A stretch of DNA of 64,000 nt, from NCBI GenBank assembly GCA_035547835.1, contig DASZTW010000020.1, forward strand, positions 62,001 to 126,000, read 5' to 3'. Positions 34,572 to 43,576 of the stretch are shown here, in pieces. Source of the DNA: Acidimicrobiales bacterium. Lineage in GTDB: Bacteria > Actinomycetota > Acidimicrobiia > Acidimicrobiales > Iamiaceae. Under the pieces are notes generated by a model that worked only from the letters and a program-made list of their open reading frames with translations, ran no database searches and was not told where the DNA came from. Both the position numbers and the translations under genes were made by a program. Within the stretch, counting starts at the first letter, position 1; each line of letters starts with the position of its first letter.

Positions 34572-35612
34572 TTACAGCCCCGCCGCGTTCACGTCGGCGA
34601 CCAGGTCGAGGAGGTGGGCGAGGCCGGCGAGCTGGTCGTCGAGGGTGTCGCCCATGGGGTTGACGCGCAGCTCGTCGACGCCGCAGGCGCGGTACTCGAG
34701 CAGGCGGCGTCGGATCTCGTCGGGCGGGCCGATCAAGTTGGTGCGCAGCCCGATCTCGAGCGGCACGGCCGCCCGGGCCGCGTCGCGGTCGCCGGCGCGC
34801 CACAACCGCTGCACCTCCGCGACTGCGTCGCCAAGACCCTGCCGGCCGAACGCCTGGTTGTAGAAGTTGGTCGAGGCCGAGCCCATCGCCCCGAACGTGA
34901 ACGCGTAGCCAGCCGCGTGACGCCTGCCCGCCTCCTCGACGTCGTCGGTGATCTCGCAGCTCACCGCCACGGTGATGTCGACGTCGTCGATGGTGCGGCC
35001 CACGGCGGTCGCGCCCGCGGCGATCTCGTCGAGGAAGACGTCGGCGTGCTCGCACAGGAACGAGTTGCCGATCCACCCGTCGGCCAGCGCGCCGGTCATG
35101 CGGAGGTTCGCCGGGCCCAGCGACGCCACGTAGATCGGCACGTCGACGGGCCGCGCCGCCACCCGCAGCGCCTTGCCCTCGCCGCCCGGCAGGGGAAGCT
35201 CGAACACGTCGCCGTGGTAGTCGACCCGCTGGCCCGACGTCGCCAGGCGGATGATCTCGATCGTCTCACGCGTGCGGGCGACGGGCTTGGTGAAGCGCAC
35301 GCCGTGCCAGCCCTCCATCACCTGCGGCCCGCTCGTGCCGACGCCGAGGACGAACCGGCCACCGGACAGCTCCTGCAGCGACAGCGCCGACATGGCGAGC
35401 ATGGCCGGCGTGCGGCTGCCGAGCTGCACGATGGCCGTGCCCAACCGGATCGACCGCGTGACTTGCGACAACGCACCGAGGGGGGCGAGCGCGTCGTGGC
35501 CCCAGAACTCGGGCAGCCACACCGTGGCCGCGCCGAGCTTGTCGGCCTCCACCACGTAGTCGATCATCCACGGCATCTGAGGGGAGGCCGTGACGCCGAC
35601 GCGGAACGTCAC
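34572..35612 (-). CDS. LLM-class (luciferase-like) F420-dependent oxidoreductase
   Basis: A 346-aa TIM-barrel oxidoreductase of the luciferase-like family. Typical segments are VWLPEFWGHDALAPL, SIRLGTAIVQLGSRTPAMLA and FVLGVGTSGPQV. Related enzymes use F420 or FMN; the substrate is unknown. Its start GTG 35612 overlaps the stop of the SRPBCC gene as GTGA, so the two may share a pathway. Confidence 0.88.
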   Translation of the reverse strand: MTFRVGVTASPQMPWMIDYVVEADKLGAATVWLPEFWGHDALAPLGALSQVTRSIRLGTAIVQLGSRTPAMLAMSALSLQELSGGRFVLGVGTSGPQVMEGWHGVRFTKPVARTRETIEIIRLATSGQRVDYHGDVFELPLPGGEGKALRVAARPVDVPIYVASLGPANLRMTGALADGWIGNSFLCEHADVFLDEIAAGATAVGRTIDDVDITVAVSCEITDDVEEAGRRHAAGYAFTFGAMGSASTNFYNQAFGRQGLGDAVAEVQRLWRAGDRDAARAAVPLEIGLRTNLIGPPDEIRRRLLEYRACGVDELRVNPMGDTLDDQLAGLAHLLDLVADVNAAGL

Positions 35613-36160
35613 GCTCGGCCCTCAGCGATGGCGCGGATGCCTTCGACGGTTCGCGCCATGTTGCCGTGGTGCTCGACGAGACGGTGCCGGAGGATCCGGG
35701 GTTCTTTGTCGGGCATCGACTCGATGGCCATCGTGATCCCCGACGGGCCGGGCCCGATCGACGCCGAGTAGCGAAGGCGGGTTCTGGCCCCTTCGGGCGT
35801 GAGGTCGAAGCGCCAACGTGAACCAGGGTTCGAGCGGTCGATGGTGGACCAGGCGAACGACCGGTTCGGTTCGTGGACCTCGACGAACGCCGCGACTTCC
35901 CACTCCCCGATCGCCTTGTGGCGGTTACGGCCGTTGAACACGGCGCCCACCGCAGGCCGGTCGGTGCCGACCCACGACGCCCCGAGGAACTCGGTGGAAA
36001 ACCGGGCGGGAAGCGAGATGTCGGTCACCAGCGCGAACACGCGCTCAGGCGGTGCGTCGATCACCACTTCGACCCACGTGCCGGGCTCGTCGGCGAGCCG
36101 GATCGGGTCACTCGGCCCCGAGCCGAACGTGAGAGGGATCTCCGGATCTGTCCCGTCCAC
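35609..36160 (-). CDS. SRPBCC (START-like) family protein
   Basis: A 183-aa polyketide-cyclase-like hydrophobic-ligand fold: VVIDAPPERVFALVTDISLP opens the barrel, and RWRFDLTPEGARTRLRYSA lies in the sheet. It has no fixed catalytic motif; such proteins bind or modify lipids and polyketides. It is directly upstream of and coupled to the LLM oxidoreductase. GTG 36160 is the likely start. Confidence 0.82.
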   Translation of the reverse strand: MDGTDPEIPLTFGSGPSDPIRLADEPGTWVEVVIDAPPERVFALVTDISLPARFSTEFLGASWVGTDRPAVGAVFNGRNRHKAIGEWEVAAFVEVHEPNRSFAWSTIDRSNPGSRWRFDLTPEGARTRLRYSASIGPGPSGITMAIESMPDKEPRILRHRLVEHHGNMARTVEGIRAIAEGRA

Positions 36161-36420
36161 GGCTGCACTCCCCGGTCAGTGGCAACGTGATGCCTACTCG
36201 GCGGTCACGATAGGCGCTCGTGTCGGAGGTCGGTCCGCTGCCGCCGCCATGGGCTCGGCGAACGTTTGTGGTCAGGGCACGAGCGGTTGGCACCCGCCCA
36301 GGGTCCGACGCCGCCGATCTTGTCGACGGTGTAGCGCACGACCTGCCGGCAGATCGAAGTGCGACGTGCCTGTCGTCCACACGGGACGTAACGCCAGCAC
36401 TTCGGACCGAAGTCCCGACC

Positions 36421-39400
36421 TCACCCCTTCAAGGTGGTGGTGGTCCGAGGCGTCGTGGTCGTGGTGGTCGAGGCCGACCCCGACGATGAGCTGAACAAGC
36501 TCTGGAGCTGCTGGGTGTAGTCGTCGACCTTCGACTGGTCCTGCGCCCAAGTCGCGTAGTCGCCACGGCCGTAGGCGGCGCGGCCGTCGGCAAGCGCGGC
36601 GTCGAGCTGGGCGATCAGGTTCTTGGCCTTGGCCGCGTCGGATGCGCTGAGCGCGCCGGGCAACGACGGTGTGGTGGGCGTGGCCGGAGTGGTCGGCGTA
36701 GCTGGAGTGCTCGCCTGCACCGCCGTCTCCCGTGTGGACGGCAGGCCGCAGTTGGGCGCGTTCTCCGTCTCGCTCAAGTGGCTGCCGGGGCACAGCAGGC
36801 GGCTGAGCGCGCCGTACAAGGTGGGGTCGATGGCGACGTCAGTGGCGTCGCCGTGCTGCGTGGCCACGATCACGCGCTTGAGCTGCGGCAAGCCGTTGTT
36901 CTCCGCGGCCACATACAGCGCGCGGACGTACAGCAACGAGTTGTCGATCGGCACGAGGAAGGTGGAGCCGTACACACAGTTCGCCCCCTGCTGGCACAAC
37001 AGGGTCTGCACCCGCGACACGACCGGGTCCGATGTCATCTGGTCAGCGATGAGACGCGGACCGTCCGGCAAGTTGCTCGACGGCGTCTGGTACACGGTCA
37101 CGCGCCCGTAGTCGGACGGGTCGCTCTGGGCAGCCATGAACCCGGTGAGCTGCTGGCGGGTGTTGGCGCCGCTCGCCACCGGCTCGAACGGCCGCAGCAT
37201 CAAGAAGCTGGCCGAGCTCTGGTCGGGGAGGCGCATCAACAGGTAGTAGGGGTCCATCCGGTCTGTGGACTTGGGCTGTGCACCGCTGGCGGTCGGGGCG
37301 ACCTCGGCGTTGCGACCGCTGGTGCCCACGTTGGGGTCGAGCGCCAACGTCCACGCGTCGTTCTTGTTGTAGAAGTCGTCGGGGTTGGTGAGGTGGTAGC
37401 GGCCGTACATCGTGGACTGCGCCCGGAACAGCTCCTCGGGGTACCGGAAGTGGCTGCGCAGGTCGGCCGACGCCTTCGAGCCGTCGACGAACAGCTTCGG
37501 GAACGCCGAGCGGTACGCATCGATGATCGGGTCGGTCTTGTCGACCACGTACAACTTGACGGTGCCGTCGTACGCGTCGACCACGGCCTTCACCGGGTTC
37601 CGCACGTAGTTGAAGTCGTGGTCGAGGCCGCTGCCCGAGGGGATGTCGGAGGTGTCGACGGTCTGCGCGTTGGGATAGTGCCGGGTGGTCGTGTAGCCGT
37701 CGACGATGTACACGACCCGACCGTTCTTCAAGGTGACCACGTACGGGTCGTGGTCCCATGACAGGAACGGGGCCACCGCGTGCAGGCGCTGCTCCACGTC
37801 GCGGTTGATCAAGATCTTCGACGACGACCGCACGTTCGACGAGATCAGCGGGTTGATGTCGCCAAAGCGCAGCGCGAACGCCGCCCGGTTCACCAGACCG
37901 CTCAGACCGGCACCCACCTTGATGCCGTCCTTGCCGACGTACTTGGTGGTGTGGGTTCGGTTGTTCTTGTCGGTGTAGTCGACCTCGGTGCGGCCGGTGT
38001 TGACCATCACGTAGCCCGACTGGCCCTCGCCGAAGTAGATGTCGGGCTGCTTGATGTCGGGCGCGCCCTTGGTCGACGAGGTCGGGATGTCGAACAACGT
38101 GAAGTCCGGACGGCCCTGGTCCGACGCGTTGGCCGGCGCCATCACGGTGCCGTACCCGTGCGTGTACGCCAGGTGGGTGGCCTCCCACGACCGCTGCGGC
38201 ACGCCGCTCGTGTCGAGGTCGCGGTTCGACAGCAGCACCTGGGTGAGCTCGCCGTTGAGGTCGTAGCGGTCGACGTCGACGTCGTTGATCTCGTAGTACG
38301 GCCGCTGCGCCTGCAACTTGGAGTACACGGTCTGCATCACCGTCGGGTCCCACAGGCGGATGTTGCGGACCGTGGTCGTGTTCTTCGTGAGGTCGCCGGG
38401 CGTCAGCTGCGCGGAGCCGCCGAACGGCTTGATCTGGATCTTGTCCAAGCCCAGCGCGTGGCGGGTGGCCTTGATGTTGTGCTCGATGTAGGGCCGCTCG
38501 GTCGACGACTCCGACGGCTGCACCCGGAAGCGCTGCACGAACCACGGCACCACCGCGCCCGCCAGCACCGCGACCAGCGCCCACAAGCCCACCGCGATCA
38601 CCGGCAGCACCCAGCCACGCCGCCAGATGTTCACGATGAACAACACCAGTGCGAACGCCGCGATGAGGATCAGCAGGTAGATCGACTTCAGCTCGACGTT
38701 GGTGTCGGTGTACAGCGCGCCGTTGACCGTGCCGCGGTGCGAGAACGTGAGCTGGTAGCGCTGCAACCAGTACTGGTAGCCCTTCACCAGCGCCAGCACG
38801 CCGAGCAACACCGACAAGTGCGCCTTGACCTGCGGGCCGACCTCGGGCCGCGGCGACCGCACGCGGATGCCGCCGTTCACGTAGTGGGCCACCGCCGTGA
38901 CGATCAAGATGATGATGAACGCGGCGAACAGCCAGCTGCCGAGGAACGTGAGGAACGGCAACCGAAACACGTAGAAGCCGACGTCGGTGTGGAAGGTGGC
39001 GTCCTTCACGCCGAAGCTGCGGGCGTGCGTGAACAGGATCCAGTCGTTCCACTGCGACGACACGCCCGCACCCGCCACCACCGCGAACACCGCCGACACC
39101 ACCACCCGCACCAGACCGGTGCGGTGACCGACCAGGTCGCGGTAGCGCTGGACGAGCTCCTCTTCGGGATCGGGGATGAACGCCGGCGCGATCCGGTCCG
39201 CGATGAGCAAGTTGGCGAACATCAGCCCGAAGAACAGGACCATGAAGATGGCCGCCAGCGCGAGCTTGGCCCCGAGCACCCCGCTCCAGACTCCCGTGAG
39301 GTGCAGCGAACGGAACCACAGGTAGTCGGTGTAGAAGTGCGCCACCCCGCGCAGCGAGATGATCAACACGATCAGCACCACGACGATGCCGACCGCGAGG

Positions 39401-39468
39401 GCCCGCCCCCGACCCATCAGCCGTGGCCGCCCGCGCGGCCGACGGGGCTGATCCGGAGTCGGTCGCAT
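36421..39468 (-). CDS. UPF0182-family large membrane protein
   Basis: A 1,015-aa actinobacterial membrane protein. The N-terminal third has about seven membrane segments (ALAVGIVVVLIVLIISL, LALAAIFMVLFFGLMFANLL, FAAFIIILIVTAVAHYV and others), then a large extracytoplasmic region with conserved SFLMLRPFEP- and QLTGFMAAQSDP-type segments. It ends in a Ser/Thr-rich disordered tail after TPTTPSLPGAL. ATG 39468 (MRPTPDQPRRPRGRPRLMGR) gives a positive cytoplasmic start. Function is unknown. The start is 10 bases after the DivIVA-like gene. Confidence 0.9.
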   Translation of the reverse strand: MRPTPDQPRRPRGRPRLMGRGRALAVGIVVVLIVLIISLRGVAHFYTDYLWFRSLHLTGVWSGVLGAKLALAAIFMVLFFGLMFANLLIADRIAPAFIPDPEEELVQRYRDLVGHRTGLVRVVVSAVFAVVAGAGVSSQWNDWILFTHARSFGVKDATFHTDVGFYVFRLPFLTFLGSWLFAAFIIILIVTAVAHYVNGGIRVRSPRPEVGPQVKAHLSVLLGVLALVKGYQYWLQRYQLTFSHRGTVNGALYTDTNVELKSIYLLILIAAFALVLFIVNIWRRGWVLPVIAVGLWALVAVLAGAVVPWFVQRFRVQPSESSTERPYIEHNIKATRHALGLDKIQIKPFGGSAQLTPGDLTKNTTTVRNIRLWDPTVMQTVYSKLQAQRPYYEINDVDVDRYDLNGELTQVLLSNRDLDTSGVPQRSWEATHLAYTHGYGTVMAPANASDQGRPDFTLFDIPTSSTKGAPDIKQPDIYFGEGQSGYVMVNTGRTEVDYTDKNNRTHTTKYVGKDGIKVGAGLSGLVNRAAFALRFGDINPLISSNVRSSSKILINRDVEQRLHAVAPFLSWDHDPYVVTLKNGRVVYIVDGYTTTRHYPNAQTVDTSDIPSGSGLDHDFNYVRNPVKAVVDAYDGTVKLYVVDKTDPIIDAYRSAFPKLFVDGSKASADLRSHFRYPEELFRAQSTMYGRYHLTNPDDFYNKNDAWTLALDPNVGTSGRNAEVAPTASGAQPKSTDRMDPYYLLMRLPDQSSASFLMLRPFEPVASGANTRQQLTGFMAAQSDPSDYGRVTVYQTPSSNLPDGPRLIADQMTSDPVVSRVQTLLCQQGANCVYGSTFLVPIDNSLLYVRALYVAAENNGLPQLKRVIVATQHGDATDVAIDPTLYGALSRLLCPGSHLSETENAPNCGLPSTRETAVQASTPATPTTPATPTTPSLPGALSASDAAKAKNLIAQLDAALADGRAAYGRGDYATWAQDQSKVDDYTQQLQSLFSSSSGSASTTTTTTPRTTTTLKG

Positions 39469-39478
39469 GGAGGCGACT

Positions 39479-42058
39479 CTACTGGGGGTCCACGAACACG
39501 AAGCAGCGACAGCCCGGGTGCGCCGGCGGGCAGACGTGCTCCGTGGGGAACGGATCACCGCGGGTCACCCCACCCGCCAGCACGTTGTCGGCGCAATCGG
39601 GGCACGGGTGCGCCGTGTCGTCGATGACCCACGTGAGCTCGACCCCGCCGGGCACCGAGTCGTACAGCCCGCGGGTGAACGCGGCGAGCACCGAGTGGCG
39701 GACGAGGTCGCCGAGCCGCTGGGTCCGCCACTCGCGGTAACAAGCGCGCACCTGATCGGCGAGCTCGAGCTCGTCGATCGGGTCGTCGCCGCCGGCCGCG
39801 TCGTCGATCACGCGCTCCACGCGGGGTCGCAGCAGCTCCACGAGCTCGGATGCCAACTCACCCGCCAACGCCGAGATGTCGGTGGCCGATCGGCCCGCAG
39901 GCGGGTCGCCCGCGCCGATGTCGGCCACGTTCGCGGCGCCTTCCGCCGCGGCCTCACGCAACAGCGGGGTGGCCGCATCGGTGTACTTGTGAAGGACGTC
40001 GTCGTGCGGCGGCAGGACCTTGTCCGGTTTGGGACGGCCCTTCACCGTGCGGAGCTGGTCGAGCAGCTCACTCTCCTCGTCGGCCAACGTGCGCTTGAGG
40101 CGGCGGGCGAGTCGCTTCTCGAAGCCGGCCAGCGAGGCGTCGCGGCGTTTGCGCCACGCCACCGGCGCGGGGTCGGGCTCGCCTTCTTCGTCGGCGTCGT
40201 CGCCCTCGGCCCCTTCCTGGTCCGAAGGTTCCTCGCCGCCGGCCTCATGAGGCTCGACAGGGGCCGCAGCGGGGGCACCGGCGACCGCCGCGGGGGTGCG
40301 GGCGGCGGCCTCCCCCTCAGCCTCGTCGGACGCATCGTCGTCCTGCGAGGCGCGGATGCGGGCGAAGAGGTCACCGATGGCCGGGTTGCCCGGTGGCGCC
40401 GACGGCTCCGCGCCTCCTCGAACCGCCGCGGGGGCTGCCGCCTCGGCCACGACGGTCGACGCCGACCCGGCGACGTCGACCACCCGCGTCGCGGGATCGG
40501 GCGCCGGCGCCTCCGGACCCGGGGCGGACCCGACGGGCGACGCATCGGCCGACGACAAGATCACCCCCGGCTCGGCGTGCAGCGGCTCACGTCGACGGCG
40601 GCCGAACAGCCCACGGCGTCGGTCGTGCCCCTCGCCCTCGCCCTCGCCATCGCCTGCGTCCGCGGGCTCGCCGCCTGCGTCCGCGGGCTCGCCGCCTGGG
40701 TCCGCGGCGTCGTCGGCGGGGGCGTGGTGACGGTCCCCCTCCGCCTCGGGCGCTTCACCCGGCCCAGTTGGAACCGCGTCGCCCACGTGATCGGGAGCCG
40801 CCCAGGGCCCGGCGCCGGCAGCTGGCGGACCTGCCGCGTCGTCGGGCGACGGCGGGCCTTCCTGTACCAGCGGGAGCTCGAGGTCGCGAGCGGTGCGCAA
40901 CTCGGCTTCCAGGTGCGCAACGGGCTCTTCGGGCTCCGCCATCGCCCGGTTGAGCGCGTCGCTGGCCGCGGCGCGGGCCTCTGGGAGGACGGCGTGCAAC
41001 TCGTGGGTGGCGTCGTCGACGGTGGTGCGCACCACCTCGTATGCGCTCAACAATCGGGCGCGGGCGGCCTCGAGCTGCTCCAAGTGGGCCTTGGCCTGCT
41101 TGCGCCGGCGCGACAAGTCGTGCAGCACGCGCTCGCGGGCCGCCTCCGCCTCGCGCAACAGACGATCGGCTTCCTCGCGGGCACGGTCGAGGACGCCTTC
41201 GGCCGACGCTTGGATGCGCTCCCGCTCGGCGTGCGCATCGCCCACGATGCGGCTCGCTTCGGCGTTGGCCTCCTCGCTGCGAAGGTGCAGGACCTGCTCC
41301 GCTTCGTCGCGCACGGCGAGCGCCGCCGCGTCGGCTTCGGCACGCAGCCGGTCGGCCTCCGCTTGGCCCTCCTCACGCAAGCGCAGCAGCTCGTCGTCGG
41401 CGGCACCGCGAGTGGAGGTGGCGTAGTCGTCGGCCTCGGCACGGACGCGCGCCACGTGATCGTCGGCCTCGGTTCGCAGCTCGGCCATGTGGGCCTCGGT
41501 GCCGCGTCGGACCTCGTCGACCTCGGCTGCGGCCCGCGCCCGCATCTCCTCGACCTCGGCGTCGGTGGCGCGCCGGAGCTCGGCCGCATACCGGTCGGCG
41601 TTCGAGCGGGTGGCGGTGGCTTCCTCTTCCGACTCGCGCCGCAGCCGGGCCGCGTACTCGTCGGCCGACGCCTTGCTCTGGGTGGCCTCCTCGTGCGCGT
41701 CGCGCAGCAGTCGGGTGGCGTTCTCCTCGGCCTTCGCCTTGATCTCCGCCGCGGCCTCACGGGCGGTCTCGAGGACGCGAGCGGTCTCCTCGCCCACCAG
41801 CGTCGCCACTTGCTGCACGTCGAGCTCGCGGGGCGGCGAGGCCGGCGACGGCGTCTGCGCGGCACGAAGCCGCGACTCCAGCTCGGCGACGTGGTCTTGC
41901 AACGCGCTGATGTGATCGGCAGCGATGCGGAGGTGGGCACGAACCTCGTCGGGCTCGAACCCACGGCGTGAGGTCGCGAACGCGCGCTCGGCGAAACTGC
42001 GCGGGTCGATGGGAGCGGGCCGCGCCGGGACGGACGGATCAGTCGACGCCGACATCAT
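39479..42058 (-). CDS. DivIVA-domain coiled-coil protein fused to a phage-head-like Cys-rich C-terminus
   Basis: An 859-aa protein. Residues about 15-55 carry the DivIVA entry motif FERAF-like FAERAFATSRRGFEPDEVRA, followed by about 300 residues of alanine/glutamate-rich coiled coil. Then comes an acidic, low-complexity linker. The C-terminal part resembles Mu F-like phage minor head proteins: DLVRHSVLAAFTRGLYDS, HPCPDCADN, HVCPPAHPGCRCFVFV. DivIVA domains bind curved membrane at poles or septa. The fusion is unusual. ATG 42058 or 42055 is the start. Confidence 0.75.
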   Translation of the reverse strand: MMSASTDPSVPARPAPIDPRSFAERAFATSRRGFEPDEVRAHLRIAADHISALQDHVAELESRLRAAQTPSPASPPRELDVQQVATLVGEETARVLETAREAAAEIKAKAEENATRLLRDAHEEATQSKASADEYAARLRRESEEEATATRSNADRYAAELRRATDAEVEEMRARAAAEVDEVRRGTEAHMAELRTEADDHVARVRAEADDYATSTRGAADDELLRLREEGQAEADRLRAEADAAALAVRDEAEQVLHLRSEEANAEASRIVGDAHAERERIQASAEGVLDRAREEADRLLREAEAARERVLHDLSRRRKQAKAHLEQLEAARARLLSAYEVVRTTVDDATHELHAVLPEARAAASDALNRAMAEPEEPVAHLEAELRTARDLELPLVQEGPPSPDDAAGPPAAGAGPWAAPDHVGDAVPTGPGEAPEAEGDRHHAPADDAADPGGEPADAGGEPADAGDGEGEGEGHDRRRGLFGRRRREPLHAEPGVILSSADASPVGSAPGPEAPAPDPATRVVDVAGSASTVVAEAAAPAAVRGGAEPSAPPGNPAIGDLFARIRASQDDDASDEAEGEAAARTPAAVAGAPAAAPVEPHEAGGEEPSDQEGAEGDDADEEGEPDPAPVAWRKRRDASLAGFEKRLARRLKRTLADEESELLDQLRTVKGRPKPDKVLPPHDDVLHKYTDAATPLLREAAAEGAANVADIGAGDPPAGRSATDISALAGELASELVELLRPRVERVIDDAAGGDDPIDELELADQVRACYREWRTQRLGDLVRHSVLAAFTRGLYDSVPGGVELTWVIDDTAHPCPDCADNVLAGGVTRGDPFPTEHVCPPAHPGCRCFVFVDPQ
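40652..40708. repeat. 21-base in-frame tandem repeat in the linker of the DivIVA-like gene
   Basis: Two exact copies of a 21-base unit and a partial third (GCCTGCGTCCGCGGGCTCGC, then one more C) encode GGEPADA repeats in the acidic linker. It is in frame, so copy number can change the linker without breaking the gene. Confidence 0.8.
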
Positions 42059-42147
42059 CCCGATGCTACGGCCACCACGCCGGCGATTCGGGGACGGTGG
42101 CGCCCGCCGGACCCCCCGGTGCGGGATCGCCAGGCAGGCATGGCGGA

Positions 42148-43455
42148 TCAGCCGCCCAGTAGCCCGCCCTTGCCGGCCACGCCGTTGAGCAGGCCCGACA
42201 ACAGCTGCGTGGTCGTGTCGACCAGGCCCTGCAGCGGGCTGGTGACCTGCGGCGGCACCGTGACCGGCGGGAGCTGTGGCAGCGGCGACGGCAACAGGGG
42301 CGTGGTCGGCTGGGGGACTTGGAGCGCCGGCAGCGACGGAGATGTCACCGTGGTGCCCGGGGTCCCGGAGCCCGAGCCGGTTGCGCCCGAGCCGTCGGCA
42401 GGAATGGTGGTGCCCGACGGAGCGCCGGCTCCAGGCCCGCCGATCACCGGCGCGGTGGGTTGCGCAGCCGCGACCGTGGGGCCGCCGATGCGGAGCGGCG
42501 ACTGGTCGATGGCTCCGCGAACCCGGTCGAGCAACGAGTCGGCGCTGACGTGCTGGTCCATCGCGACCAGCCCCCACGTGGCGCCTTGCGAATGGAACCG
42601 GAACACCGCATTCCAGCGGTGTTCGAACGTGCCCTTCTGGGCGAGTGACGTGACGGCCGCGCCGACGATCGCGTCGGCGGGGCGGCTGAGCGTGTCGTCG
42701 ACCTCCCGTGCGCGATCGAGCAGCGTGTTCACGACGTGCGTCGATGGCAGATCGGACAAGTGCAGCGACGCGGCGGTGATCTGGCCCGTGCTGCTCTGGT
42801 TGAACGCGAGCGTGAGCGGGTCGAGCTGCTGGTCGACGGTGATCGCCGGGCTCAAGTACGCCCGGTCCCACCGGTCGGTCGAGCGGAAGCGCAGCGGCGA
42901 CGGGTTGGCGGGCAACTGGCCGAGCGCCGCCACCTCCGCCGCGCGCAGCGCGGGGATCTGCAGGCTGCTCCCCGCGGACTCCAACGTGGCCGAGCCCTGG
43001 TAGACGGAGACCCGCAGCGCCAACGTGCGGGTGAGGCGCACCGCGCCCCCTTGGTCAGCTTTGCCCACCGTCACCGACGAGCCGGCCGAGTCGATCTGCG
43101 TGCGGTGCTCGCTGGTGGCCAGCAGCTCGCCGCCCAGCAACTCCGGCGTGGTGCCCATGAGCAGGCGGGTGGGGCCGGGCTTGCCGCTGCCGGCCATGGC
43201 TTGGAACACCGCGTCGCGGGTGGTGATCGAAGCCGTGCCCGACTGCATCTTCAAGGTGTCACCCGCGTGCATGCGGATGCGATCGGTGACAGGGCGAGAA
43301 CGGCCGTCGGCCGTCGTCACGACGGCCGTGCCATCGACCTCGACTTCTGCCTCGCCCGACTTCAGCGCGCTCTGCCCGGGCCGAACGACCAATGCGACGA
43401 CCACCAGCGCGACGACGAAGACCGGAGCGAGCACCAGCAGCACACCCCGCCTCAC
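42148..43455 (-). CDS. FecR-like single-pass membrane protein with proline-rich tail
   Basis: A 435-aa protein with one N-terminal membrane segment (VLLVLAPVFVVALVVVALVV) and an extracytoplasmic beta-rich region resembling FecR domains (AVVTTADGRSRPVTDRIRMH, then QSGTASITTRDAVFQAM). The end is a Pro/Gly/Thr-rich region (LLPSPLPQLPPVTVPPQ) and a short hydrophobic tail. The role may be envelope sensing or structure. GTG 43455 was taken as start because it places the membrane segment at the N-terminus; no strong ribosome binding site decides it. Confidence 0.6.
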   Translation of the reverse strand: MRRGVLLVLAPVFVVALVVVALVVRPGQSALKSGEAEVEVDGTAVVTTADGRSRPVTDRIRMHAGDTLKMQSGTASITTRDAVFQAMAGSGKPGPTRLLMGTTPELLGGELLATSEHRTQIDSAGSSVTVGKADQGGAVRLTRTLALRVSVYQGSATLESAGSSLQIPALRAAEVAALGQLPANPSPLRFRSTDRWDRAYLSPAITVDQQLDPLTLAFNQSSTGQITAASLHLSDLPSTHVVNTLLDRAREVDDTLSRPADAIVGAAVTSLAQKGTFEHRWNAVFRFHSQGATWGLVAMDQHVSADSLLDRVRGAIDQSPLRIGGPTVAAAQPTAPVIGGPGAGAPSGTTIPADGSGATGSGSGTPGTTVTSPSLPALQVPQPTTPLLPSPLPQLPPVTVPPQVTSPLQGLVDTTTQLLSGLLNGVAGKGGLLGG

Positions 43456-43576
43456 CTGCCAGATCGTAATGGTTGGACCGTGTCCGCCGGAAGGGGTGTC
43501 CGATATGTGTGGTTCATGTCGTCGACCTGGGCGGATGGCCGATGGTGGTGGTCCGGACGGGCGGCCCGCGGCGGAT

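Noticed and set aside
36399-36413. Palindrome ACTTCGGACCGAAGT after the UPF0182 gene
   Set aside because: Effective stem is 5 base pairs with a 5-base loop and no T-run; too weak to call a terminator.
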